Shown one piece after another: positions 46,145 through 56,849 of a DNA stretch of 64,000 nucleotides (within the stretch, counting starts at the first letter, position 1; each line of letters opens with the position of its first letter). The stretch comes from Petrosia ficiformis. Taxonomy: Eukaryota > Porifera > Demospongiae > Haplosclerida > Petrosiidae. Location: positions 12,481,309 to 12,545,308 of the forward strand of contig OX345636.1 in assembly GCA_947044365.1 (NCBI GenBank), read 5' to 3'. The position numbers and the translations under genes were made by a program. The notes beneath the pieces were generated by a model. The model made no database searches and was not told the DNA's origin. It worked only from the letters and a program-made list of their open reading frames with translations.

Positions 46145-47610
46145 CAAAGAGCTTGGGCTCTGTTAATGCTACTTTTTGTTTACCTGATGAAAATTATCCT
46201 ACTGAAAGCAAGCCTTAAACTTGACCTATATAACAAAAAGAAATCATCTGATATTCCGATGTTTACTGGTCAAATGGAAAACTGTGTTTTCAACTTCTAT
46301 TAAGTGAATTTTATAATAATTATGTTAGTTTCATCATGTTACAGAATATCCTATATCCTTATGATTCTATAATCTATGTTATTCCTGGGACATAGAATGT
46401 GTGAAATTTTAATGGGAGTGCTCTATTTCTCATAGAGCACTGTACTGCAGTTTCCCATAGAGTTTATACACAATGAAACAGTGCTTTATATGTGATAGAG
46501 CACTGGAGCTTGTGGTTTCACAGTCTGGCCTCTATGACTATTATCACAAAGGTGGTGCCTTTGATGTTTTCATCAACTATATACTATATTGGACCTCCAA
46601 TATCATTTTAGGTGTCAAATATACTATATTGGAGCTCCAATATCATATCAGATGTCAGATAAACTATATTAGACCTCCAATATCATATCTGACATCTGAT
46701 ATGATATCAGAAAGCATAATAATAGAACCATCAACATGAAATAAAAAGTTAGAGACTAATAGTGGAATTTTGATTTATTTGGCACCTCATAAGACGATAT
46801 ATTTGGCAAGTAGATATACTTTATATTATGCAAAATAATTAACCACATCAAACATAATTATGCTAAAATTATAGAATACATACAAGGTCTATCATTGGAG
46901 TATATATAATCGCTAGCAATGAGGGTGGCACGCCCGACTGGACAGCATTATGTTTCAGTAAAATTGTTGAAACACTTGCCTTGCTACTTTCACTCAACTA
47001 ATGATGTTGATATGCATAGTTTTCTTAGAAGTTCTCGCATTTATCCAAACAAGGTTTCTAGAAGTCTGTGCTGAATAGAGAGGTTATGAAGCTTAGCTAG
47101 AGTGTTGGAACATTCATACATCTGCCTTGGCGTCTTTCTGCAAATAGTGAAGCACGAATTTCACATCTGTGACTTTCTTACTACCTCAGCGTTCCAGCAA
47201 GAAGTTAGAATTTTGAATCTTGTAAAATGCAAGTTATCAAGCTAACAACAGTTGTTTCTGTAATGCCCCACCCACGCAATTTTCAAATTCATGCATGTGT
47301 GACAGTATTAAACCTAGTTACAATCTCTGCCACTTTACCAGGAAACTTGGAAGTTACAAACAGGGTTAGAATTTCCAATATAACATTCAAAACATAGTTC
47401 ATAGCAACAGCATGGTAACAGTCTATAAACATACATAATAGTCTTGCATGCCAGACGGACACCATACTATACATCAGTTTGTTCAGGAAATCCATATAGT
47501 AATGACAATACAAATGCAATAACACAAACATTTCCAAATTCCGTAGGTAATATTATTTCTTGTCTAGAAAAAGTTTGCTTCTCATTTTCGTAGTTCATAT
47601 TGGATATGGG

Positions 47611-47774
47611 CAGTGGTGTGGAAACAGCCAGTCATGCAGGACATTGTCCGATAAGTCTAGTGAATGTCCGGTAAATTGAAACTAAACTGTATACAAAGTA
47701 TATGGGGAGCAGGACAAGAGTGGTGAAAATAGGCCAAAATGTCCGATAGTTGGCTCGATGTTTCCACACCCCTG
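47611..47774. mobile_element. 164-bp hAT MITE with 8-bp target repeat
   Basis: The ends cagtggtgtggaaaca and tgtttccacacccctg are inverted with one mismatch. It is flanked by gatatggg (47603-47610, 47775-47782). Copy A has one aatatggg at about 17504, so it is the empty site. The CAGNGGTG ends and 8-bp repeat fit hAT. Confidence 0.92.
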
Positions 47775-48779
47775 GATATGGGCTAAGAGTCTTTAAAATA
47801 CTACTGCTTCCAGACTAGCCAGACTAACATTCTCTGAACAAACGTTACTGCCAGTAAATATTATAAATGACTCACACTCAGCTCAGTTTAAGGCTTTACC
47901 TTATACTCACTCAGCAATTATTATATGATTTCACTCAAGCTGAGCGGAGCTGATACAGTGCTACAATTGCATAAGCTCAAAAACAACAAAATGCCACTTC
48001 ATCAAGTGTTTTAACCTCCTGGTATTGTATGTATTTATGCACATAGGCATAGGAACTGGTAGGGGCTATAGTCCACTAACCATTGCGTTATATACACTAC
48101 TTAGCAGCTCCACCTAACTTTGATGATTAGCATGTGCTAACTAATACTTCAGAGCAAATATAGGGACAATTACAATACAATGTAATATAAACTATTACTA
48201 TTACCTTAAAAATCAGCATAATTATTACTATTACTACTAATACCTCCTAAGTCAATGTAATATTATTACTATTACTTTTAAAAATCAGTATAAATATTAT
48301 TACATGTACTACAATTACTATTTATGTCAATGTAATAATTATATTACTATTACTATTACCTTAAAAATCTATTACTGCCAAAGTCATTGTTACATTAATG
48401 GATTACTATAGTTTCTTTAAATTCTTACATGTTTTAAACTGACAATTGTATTTAATGTTCATTAAATCTGCACTTTTCTGGCTAAACACATTTCCAAAAT
48501 GTCTCTCTACTGGCTGTGGAACATTGATTAATTATTGCACTTATTCATGTATATACTATACTTGTTCATGCTTGAATTGTGTTTGTAGAGTGTTCTGGAA
48601 GGGTATCACCCTATACTATTGATGAATGTTCTAGAATGTACACATTTTAGGATTTTTCTAGAATGATCTCTGTATTTTCACTATAATAACTTGTGTATCT
48701 GTGTATTTTATTGTATTGGTTGATAATAAAGACATTTGTAAATACTACATGGTGGCAGAGTAGCTGATCAACCCTATAG

Positions 48780-51700
48780 CCATGCAAAGAATCAATCTGC
48801 AACTCCACAACTGTTCAATTTCAAAAATTCAGATGACTGGCCTCGGTGGCAAAAACGTTTCGAACAATATCGTGTTGTCTCCAGATTCAGTGAAGACCAG
48901 GAAAAGAAACAAATAAATACATTGTTATACTGCCTTGGAGAAGAGTCTGAGGCTGTATTGTCTTCAACAAATCCTTCAGACGCTGACCTAACAGATTACG
49001 CTAAGATCCTCGGAAAATTCAATGGATTCTTCAAGGTTCGGAAAAATGTAATCTTCGAGCAAGCCAGATTCAATCGCTGTAATCAGTTGGAGGGGGAGAC
49101 AGCAGATACATATATAATGGAGCTCTACACTCTTGCAGAAAGCTGCGAATATAAAGAAACCAAAGAAGAAATGATCTGCAATCGATTAGTGGTGGGCATT
49201 CGTGACGCATCACTCTCAGAAAGAATGCAGAACAGCAAGAAATACTAAATAAAGGACCCAACACTGAATCAAAAGATTTAGAAGAGATACGAAGCTATCG
49301 AGTGTCTGGTGATAAGAAACGAAAACCAACATTCAAGAGAAACAAACCACGATCACAAACAGCACTCCGATCAACGAATAACTGTGGAAGATGTGGAAAA
49401 ATTCATGACAAAGGCCATTTCCCAGCCAAGGATGCAGAATGTCACTGCTGTCATCGGAAGGGACATTACAGTACTCTGTGCTACTCGAAAACAGTTGCTG
49501 AATTATCAACAAATCAAGACAACCAAGGAATCCATCTGGATACGGCATTCCTAAACACTGTGGATGAAGAGAAAGCATCCTGTTGGAACATAAAAATTTC
49601 AATCAGTGGAAAACAGATAGAATTTAAATTGGACACTGGAGCAGAAGTCACAGCAGTGTCGAAACAGGTCTACCAGGGTCTAGAGAAACAGAAACTTCAG
49701 TCACCTACTAAAATATTATATGGACCAACACGAAATCCTCTGAGGGTACTTGGACAATTCAAAACAAAGGTATCTAATCAGAGCACTACAATAGAACAAC
49801 AAGTCGAGGGACTTAAATCAAACCTACTTGGTCTCCCGGCAATTATGGGCCTTAACCTGGTAGCGCGTATTGAATCTATTGATGTTGCAGTTTCTGATAA
49901 AAGTCTAAAAGAAGGATTTCCAAAGGTATTTACAGGTCTTGGAAACCTAGGAGAACGCTATACTATCCAACTAAAACCCAACTCAGAACCATATGCTCTG
50001 TTTGTACCCAGATGTGTACCTTTACCACTTCGTGAGAAAGTCCTCCAAGAACTCAATCGAATGGAATGGATGGGAGTAATATCAAAAGTGGGGGAGCCCA
50101 CAGCCTGGTGTGCAGGCATGGTGGTAGTACCCAAAAGGAATGGATCTATCCGTATATGCGTCGACCTGAAACCACTAAACGAAAATGTTATGCGTGAAGT
50201 GCATCCATTACCGAAAGTTGATGATAACTAGCTCAAATGTCAGGTGCAAGAATATTTTGACGCCAATAGTGGATTTTGGCAGATACCACTCGCCAAGGAA
50301 TCAAGATTGCTCCCAACTTTCCTCACACCATACGAATGATACTGTTTCAATAAGCTCCCATTTGGAATTTGCAGTGCTCCAGAGCATTTCCAGAAACGAA
50401 TGAATTTGATACTTGCTGGGCTATAAGGAGTAGTGTGTTTGATGGACGATGTCTTGGTGTTTGGAAAAGATAAAGAAGAGCACAATGTTTGCCTAACAGC
50501 AGTTCTTTAACAGATCCAAAAAGAGGGAGTTACACTGAATCCGGAGAAGTGTGAGTTTAATAAAAATCAACTTGTTTTTCTTGGTCACCTATTAGATCAT
50601 AGAGGCGTGCAACCAGACCCACAGAAAACGACCACCATTGTTAACATGGCTTCTCCAAAGATGTAGGAGAACTACGACGGTTCCTGGGAATGGTAAACCA
50701 GTTGGGAAAGTTTTCGAAGAATAGCAGAGTTTACGAAACCTCTGAGAAAGCTACTATCAAAGAAATAATCATGGGCCATGGCACTGGGGACATACTGAGG
50801 ATCAGGCCTTCGCCAATATCAAATCAGAACTATCAAAACCAACAATCCTGACGTTATATGACCCTGCCAAAGAAACAAAAATAACAGCTGATGCATCATC
50901 CTATGGACTAGGAGCTGTCATCATGCAGAGACAAGATTCCCAATGGAAACACACTGCATATGCTTCCCGATCGATGAATGAAACAGAACAAAGATATGTC
51001 CAAATCGAGAAGGAGGCACTAGCCATAACATGGGCATGTGAGAAGTTTACGAATTACGTACTTGGAAAATGATTCCAATTTGAGACCGTCCACAAACCAC
51101 TAGTACCGTTATTTAGTACAAAACACCTTCCTTCCAGAATCCTCAGATTTCGATTACATCTCGCAAGATTCGATTATTCGATCTCCCATGTCCCTGGTAA
51201 ACATCTTTATACAGCCGACACATTATTGAGAGCACCGTTAACATCCGATGAAACAGACACCAAATTACATGATGAAGCTGAACTACTCCTCGCCGTAAAC
51301 ATTTCAGACTTGCCAGCAAGTAAAGAGCGTTTGGAAGAGTACAAGTAAGCACAGTCCGTTGACCCAATATGCTCGGTCGTAATTAATTATTGTCGACATG
51401 GATGGCCAGAGAAGCATGAGGTCGATACAACCATAAAGCCATACTGGGAGAGACAAGGTAATATATTTGTAACTGATTCACTTTTACTATATGGGAACTG
51501 AATTGTTGTCCCTAAATCACTTCAGAACCAGACACTGAAGAAGATACACGAGGGACACCAAGGCATTCAGAGATGCCGATCACGAGCCAGAAATTCCGTA
51601 TGGTGGCCTGAGATATCACAACAGATTAATGACTTTGTGAAACACTGTGACACATGTACAAAAACATGTAGACCAACTGTTCAACCGATGATTGCTACAC

Positions 51701-52850
51701 GTTTACCTGATTTCCCTTGGCAAAGAGTAGGGACTGACCCATTCCAATTGAATGGAACAAATTTCCTCATCATCACTGACTATTTCTTGAGGTACCCAGA
51801 GGTCGTAAAACTAAGATGTACAACATTAGTCTCGCGTAGCCAGCCCCTCCCACTCTGACGAAGGGAGGGTCTGGTACACTGTAAGCAGAGCGTTCGTTCA
51901 GAAAACTACCGGATGTTTGGTAGTCCTTAAGTACAACCCACTTTACAGAAGTACGTGTGAAAGCTGTAGTAGTGCGTGTGAAAGTTGTATTGCCGAAAAT
52001 CTAGCTGAATTTGGTGCTCTAACTTGTTATTCTCTCCCTTTCTTGTGATTGAAGCTCCAACTCTGTAAGTTCTTTGCTACTGTTGTGTATTGTTAGTATT
52101 TTGTATATAAGTAGTAATATTTCTTGTTGCATTTTAGAGTTTTGTCTTGTAAAAGAATTTATTGTTATATCTTAGCGGGTTACATACTAAAACATTTACA
52201 ACAAAAAACTTACGGAGTTTGAGCTTTAATAACACAGAAACAGAAATCTAACAATAGTATAAAACAAAAATTACATGTATAATAATCATACACAACAGTA
52301 GCAAAGAACATACAGGGTAGGAGTTTCAATGACACAGAAGGGAAGGACAGGAAGAATCTAACTAAACATTAGTATAAAGCAAAATTAATGTACAATGATA
52401 CACAACAGTAGCAAAGAACTTACAGAGTTGGAGCTTCAATCGCAAGAAAGGGAGAAGAATAACAAGTTAGAGCACAAAATTCAGCTTCAAGAGAACTTTC
52501 ACACGCACTACTACAGCTTTCACACGTACTTCGGTAAAGTGGGTTGTACTTAAGGACTACCAAACATCCGGTAGTTTTCTGAACGAACGCTCTGCTTATA
52601 GTGTACCAGACCCTCCCTTCGTCAGAGTGGGAGGGGCTGGATACGCGAGACTAGTACAACATCTCGTGATGTTATTGAAATTCTCAAATCCACATTTGCT
52701 ACACACGGAATACCAGAAACAGAAGTCAGTGACAATGGTCCTCAGTTCCCTTCACAGGAGTTCAGAGACTTCGCCAAACAATACAAATTTTGCCATGATA
52801 ATAGCGACCAGTTCAGAAAGGAAGGTATTGCTCTAAACTGACCTCAACGT
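48780..52850 (+). pseudogene. Decayed Gypsy-like retrotransposon
   Basis: Gag (about 48783-49245; DDWPRWQKRFEQYRVVSRFS) is followed after a frameshift by CHCCHRKGHYSTLC, protease FKLDTGAEVTAVS, reverse-transcriptase start (RICVDLKPLNENV) up to 50231, then broken RT and RNase H (ADASSYGLGAVIMQR, YVQIEKEALAITWACEKF near 50890-51060) and integrase (DFVKHCDTCTKTCRP, WQRVGTDPFQL at 51615-51750, and SDNGPQFPSQEF near 52725). Several stops and frameshifts occur. A candidate 5' LTR ends before the primer-binding-like tggtggcagagtag at about 48751. The 3' LTR was not found. An 827-bp element interrupts the integrase. Confidence 0.85.
51827..52653. mobile_element. 827-bp long-TIR element (Mutator-like) with 9-bp target repeat
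   Basis: The termini tagtctcgcgta(g/t)ccagcc are inverted and the similarity extends about 250 bp inward on both sides. It is flanked by gtacaacat at 51818-51826 and 52654-52662. Without the insert and one repeat, the integrase frame of the host retroelement is continuous. The interior is non-coding. Relatives sharing tagtctcg ends: 4496-4529, 44739-44901, 60602-60675, 60871-60955. Confidence 0.93.
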
Positions 52851-52854
52851 TTGA

Positions 52855-53330
52855 TCTCATGTGATCACATTGGGTGTGGGTTATTGCAAGTAAATGGCAG
52901 AAACTGGAGAGCTTACAGAGATAGAATGTTTGAGTCTGTAACTTGCTAAAACAATGTCTGTGGCAAATTTCTTTTCAATACGATTTTGATAAACTTCTTT
53001 CTCTACTCTATCAAGTCTTTAAATCGACGCTTAAATTTAAAAAGTTGGGACAGACAGAATGAATAAATGAATGACAGAATAACAACCAAAGTGCTAAGAC
53101 TCGCCCACGCGTAGGCGCGGTGAGCCAATTATACTGGAGGTCAAAAGTTGTTGAAACAAGCACACCCACACATGGGCAGCCTTCATAATTGTAGCCATGA
53201 TCTCGCAAATTGCCTCTAGTTTACTCCCATTTGTAGTGATTAGTGAATGAATTGACTTTCCCAGATTTGAGCTGACTGCTGGATCCTCCAAAGGTGTTAT
53301 CGAACCAATGTGAGAGCTGATCCTGTGTTG
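52855..53330. other. Intergenic with a fragment of the Ulp1/PHD element gene
   Basis: The stretch near 53110-53230 (ctggaggtcaaaagttg, cacccacacatgggcag) resembles 20440-20500 of the Ulp1/PHD relic. The rest is unassigned. Confidence 0.4.
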
Positions 53331-53334
53331 ACTA

Positions 53335-53730
53335 CACTGAAAAAATAGAATTTTGTTAAAATAACAATTATATTGGTTAGTACAGGATGCAAATTAAAAT
53401 TTGATTGGTCGGTCACACAGGTTGTTATGACTACATGACAAAAGGTATATGTACCAATTATAGTTGATTATCATGTCTAATATCTCATATTAAATGCACA
53501 AGAAAGGTTTGGAAACCTAAAATAATTTAATTAAAACATTTATTCCGCTTCTTTGTACATCTATTAGACAGTATATTTAAGGAAATTGAAACTGTAATTA
53601 TTAAATTATAATTCGTACAAGTATTATTATGTCACCATGCAGTCTGCGTGTCGAATTAAAATAATTTACTATTCCTTGCAACTGTACTAATGAATACATT
53701 AGTTATATTAACAATTATATTTTTGCAGTG
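53335..53730. mobile_element. Tc1/mariner-like MITE
   Basis: The ends cactgaaaaaa and tttttgcagtg are inverted and continue into ttgttaaaataacaa/ttatattaacaa. TA flanks both sides (53333-53334, 53731-53732). It is inserted at the edge of a decayed gag. Confidence 0.7.
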
Positions 53731-53732
53731 TA

Positions 53733-54351
53733 ACATAGTTGTTGTATGTCCTTGCACTTTGCCGTCATTTGTCACAGGTGAGTGTATTGTGTTGATAGAA
53801 ACCAAAGTGGAGTTTCCTAGGGACATTGTATAAGTATTGGTGCAATTTCTGCAGATGTAACCCTGTTTATCACACTGCCAACAAGGTATTGTAGTTTGCC
53901 TATAAAATTGGGTGGCTGCTGCCAAAGGCACTTTATGTTGCGGGTCACTTGCGTATCTGCCTTGACAATACTGCCAACTGCTCCTGTTCCTTCTCGCCAA
54001 TATTAAAGCACCATCCAGAGTGTCTGGTTGATCCTTTAGAAGTAGCAACTGGATAGAAGAGGACTGAATAGCTTGAATAAATTGATTCCTTATGACTGCA
54101 TTGTACTCTGCTGATTCTAACAGTCCCAGCCGATGGAGAAGACAAAATGATTCATTCTCTAACAAAGGAACAAGCTTCTTTACCCAGTTTTCTGTGGTAA
54201 ATTCATTTTGCTGTGCATACAGTTTGAACCTTTTCAGCCAGAGATGAAAGTCATTATTCCTCCGAAATTTTTCAAGTAATTGCTGCTGGTCTGGACAAAA
54301 CCTTGAGCCATATGGCAAAACCCACTTCCAACAGCTGACTTCCAACACCAC
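53733..54351 (-). pseudogene. Gag of a third Gypsy-like element
   Basis: The minus-strand frame shows NDFHLWLKRFKLYAQQNEFT, LVPLLENESFCLLHRLGL, DTLDGALILARRNR and a knuckle CWQCDKQGYICRNC in which the His position is Tyr, so the zinc site is damaged. Its 3' end is cut by the MITE at 53335-53730. Upstream, gttactaccgacac at about 54360-54374 looks like a primer-binding region and 54380-54600 like an LTR related to 21190-21290. Pol was not found. Confidence 0.7.
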
Positions 54352-54609
54352 TGTTGTGTCGGTAGTAACCAGGGTTCTTTGGTGGGGTTGGAAGGCTTGT
54401 TATTTGCCCAACCCCATTGGAATTTGTTTGCCAATATGCACACTACGATAGCCCTCGATGTGTCACCTGGTAACAATGTCTTATTATTGCAGAAAAGAGC
54501 AGCACACATGAAGAGAGAACTACTTACATATGTACAAAAATCAAAAGAAGTAATCAGGATGTGGTACAAAAGCTATATATAATATTAGACTAATGATAAC
54601 AATGGTATT

Positions 54610-55425
54610 CCATCTGATACAGATATTACAGTACGATCAAATTTAGCAGACTGAAATGGACCTAGCAGTAGGTAGTATCGATCGAATTTATAAGAGAAAA
54701 TTGCATGGACCTAGGACGTATGCAAGGCAAATCAGACAATTATAGTTAGAAAATGACTTGAATCTTGGTCCAAATTTTGCAATTAGACTTGCACTAAGGA
54801 GTTGGTCGAGGATTTTCCGAATGTATACATGTATCGTACATGATTCTGTATGTTCTATTAAACCACTGTATATATGTATGTATCGTAATTGATTCCGAAT
54901 GCATTATTAAACCATGACTGAATTTCAATTTCTTATTAACTACGCTGCACGTGTATGTAAATGAATAGAGAAGAGTGCAGGCTGAAAGTGATGCAGAAGT
55001 CACATTTGCCTGCTTCTCCATTTCTCACACATCAAATTCATTCCTTTTCTGGGCCATCTTAATTACTACTACCTGACTACATGTGTCGCTCCCCACACCT
55101 TCTAGTGCTCACCCCACAATGATTATCATTCCCTAGTCAGGGTCCCCCTTGGATCTGGTTTGCCCTCCCTTGGAAATGACTTAAGAGTTTGATTGAAAAT
55201 TTTTTTAATGGTTAAACAGCGAATATATAATTATAACCTACACAACTACTCTTCTATTTTATATATTTGGAACTTTCTGTAATGTAAGTGTCACCTACCT
55301 GACATGACCAAAGAACAATAAATGTAGCCAAGGTCTAGAATGGGTGTGGTTTTGAAAATTGGGCATGGCTATGGCAAACATTTTGCACTTCCGCACAGAT
55401 ACCCAAATCTTTATTTGCCTTCCTT
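54610..55425. other. Intergenic, no gene recognised
   Basis: Two similar phrases containing atgtatacatgtatcg/atgtatgtatcgtaattgattc near 54820 and 54870 form a short repeat. No supported coding region. Confidence 0.4.
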
Positions 55426-55428
55426 TTA

Positions 55429-55731
55429 GTGTTGTTTTAGTTAACCATAACTATAACTAAAACCCCTTTTAGTAAGGTATTATGACTTTTAGTTAACTAC
55501 ACTATAACTAAATGAGAGGTCTGCAGCATTGTTTATAATTAACTAAAACGAAAAATGGCCAATAATGGGCACTTTTAGTTAGTTAACTAAAACTAAAATC
55601 ATTTTAGTATATAAGGCTAATATTATTTTAGTTAACTATAACTAGTATAACTAAATTGTGATAAACTATAACTATAACTAAACTATAACTAAAAGTGTTC
55701 ATTATTGTCACACTATAAAACAACACTACTC
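55429..55731. mobile_element. TAGTGTTG-type MITE, longest copy
   Basis: It begins tagtgttgttttagtt and ends ataaaacaacacta. The same family is at 645-906. The interior carries repeated ttagttaactataact. Confidence 0.75.
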
Positions 55732-55804
55732 CTCTTACATGAAATCCTGAAAGAAACCATGCTATAGCGCATTAAGTCTGCATGATGTTGTATCAGAATG
55801 AAAA

Positions 55805-55868
55805 TTATTATTTCAGTTAATTATGACCTATATATATATATATTATATATTATATATATATATATATA

Positions 55869-55927
<59 letters not shown>

Positions 55928-55978
55928 TATTTTATAAAAATTATATATAGGTCATAATTAACTGAAATAATAATAATA
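55805..55978. repeat. Inverted repeat around a long (TA)n tract
   Basis: The arms atttcagttaattatgacc and ggtcataattaactgaaat surround about 130 bp of TA repeats, giving a cruciform-prone palindrome. Confidence 0.9.
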
Positions 55979-56347
55979 ATATATATATATAACAGGATTA
56001 GTACTTTGTTAAATTGGCTCAAGATATATTCCCAATGGTGCACACACAAATTGTTGAGGCAATTTGGCCCATAATTCAAAATTATCAAGTTCCTGGCGTA
56101 TATTCATATATATACACTATGTATCACTTCTCCACTTACCAAAGTCTAGTACTTCCCCTACATCTTTTTTCAGTGTCTGTCTATTATGCTTCCTCGTCGA
56201 TTGGGCATTCTCAGAATCTAATGGTAATCTTCCGGCCTTTTCCTGTGGCTGTCCACTATGATTCCCCGTTGATTGATTCCCCATCTTCCAGTAAATCTGA
56301 TCCTTTGAGCAGCTCTTTGAGTTTTATCAACGGAAGTCTTCAGCTAT

Positions 56348-56657
56348 AGAGTGCCGTTTGTGTCAAAATTATTTTGTAGTGGAATTTATATGTTAGGTAG
56401 AATTTACTAAATTACTATCATTACTGCAGGGCCCCAGTGCTGTTCCATGCAAACTGTGGGGGCTTCGCCCCCCCCCCCCCCCCCAGTTTAGGCCCTGGGA
56501 TCGTTAGGGATATCATCCATGTTGTTTGAGTTGATTTTTAATAAATCCCACTGCTGAATGATTGTAAGTAGTGGATATTTAATAAATTTCCATGCAGTTA
56601 TGGTAGTGATTTATTAAATTCCACTATAAAATAATTTTGACACAAACGGCACTCCAT
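56348..56657. mobile_element. 310-bp MITE with about 40-bp TIRs and a C17 run
   Basis: The ends gagtgccgtttgtgtcaaaa and ttttgacacaaacggcactc are inverted repeats that extend to tagtggaattta. An uninterrupted run of 17 C lies at 56468-56484. A truncated copy is at 4575-4660. Confidence 0.85.
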
Positions 56658-56849
56658 ATTCGATATTCAACCGCACCCATTCCTCCTAGTGTTTTTATTG
56701 GACATTTAACGTTTAATTAAAGTTACAATTATGGTTTCCGGTATTACTTTATAATTAAATTCACCATAATTGTATTCATTGGATACCACAAAAATGCACA
56801 TGACATCACACATTACATACTTAACCACTTCAAACAAACTGTTCTGGTC

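Larger units (their letters stand above)
44902..46785. mobile_element. GGTGCCAAA-type element carrying a 40-bp minisatellite
   Basis: The termini ggtgccaaat and atttggcacc, with inner ends ctgttccattattatgc and gcataataatagaa, are inverted. Copy A has a short version (about 16514-16690). Inside, a 40-bp unit (cctccaatatcatttcagat...) repeats at 45011, 45051, 45091, 45131, 45171 and, with a larger period, to 45360, and again at 46590-46690. A recombinase fragment sits between the two arrays. Confidence 0.75.
44521..48260. repeat. Segmental duplication, copy B (partner 16.35-17.85 kb)
   Basis: Same order and orientation as copy A, but longer because of inserts absent from A: the 163-bp element at 44739-44901, an expanded minisatellite with a recombinase gene between 44960 and 46720, and a 164-bp element at 47611-47774. 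The open frame at 47289-47537 matches one in copy A but differs by frameshifts and is probably not coding. Confidence 0.82.
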
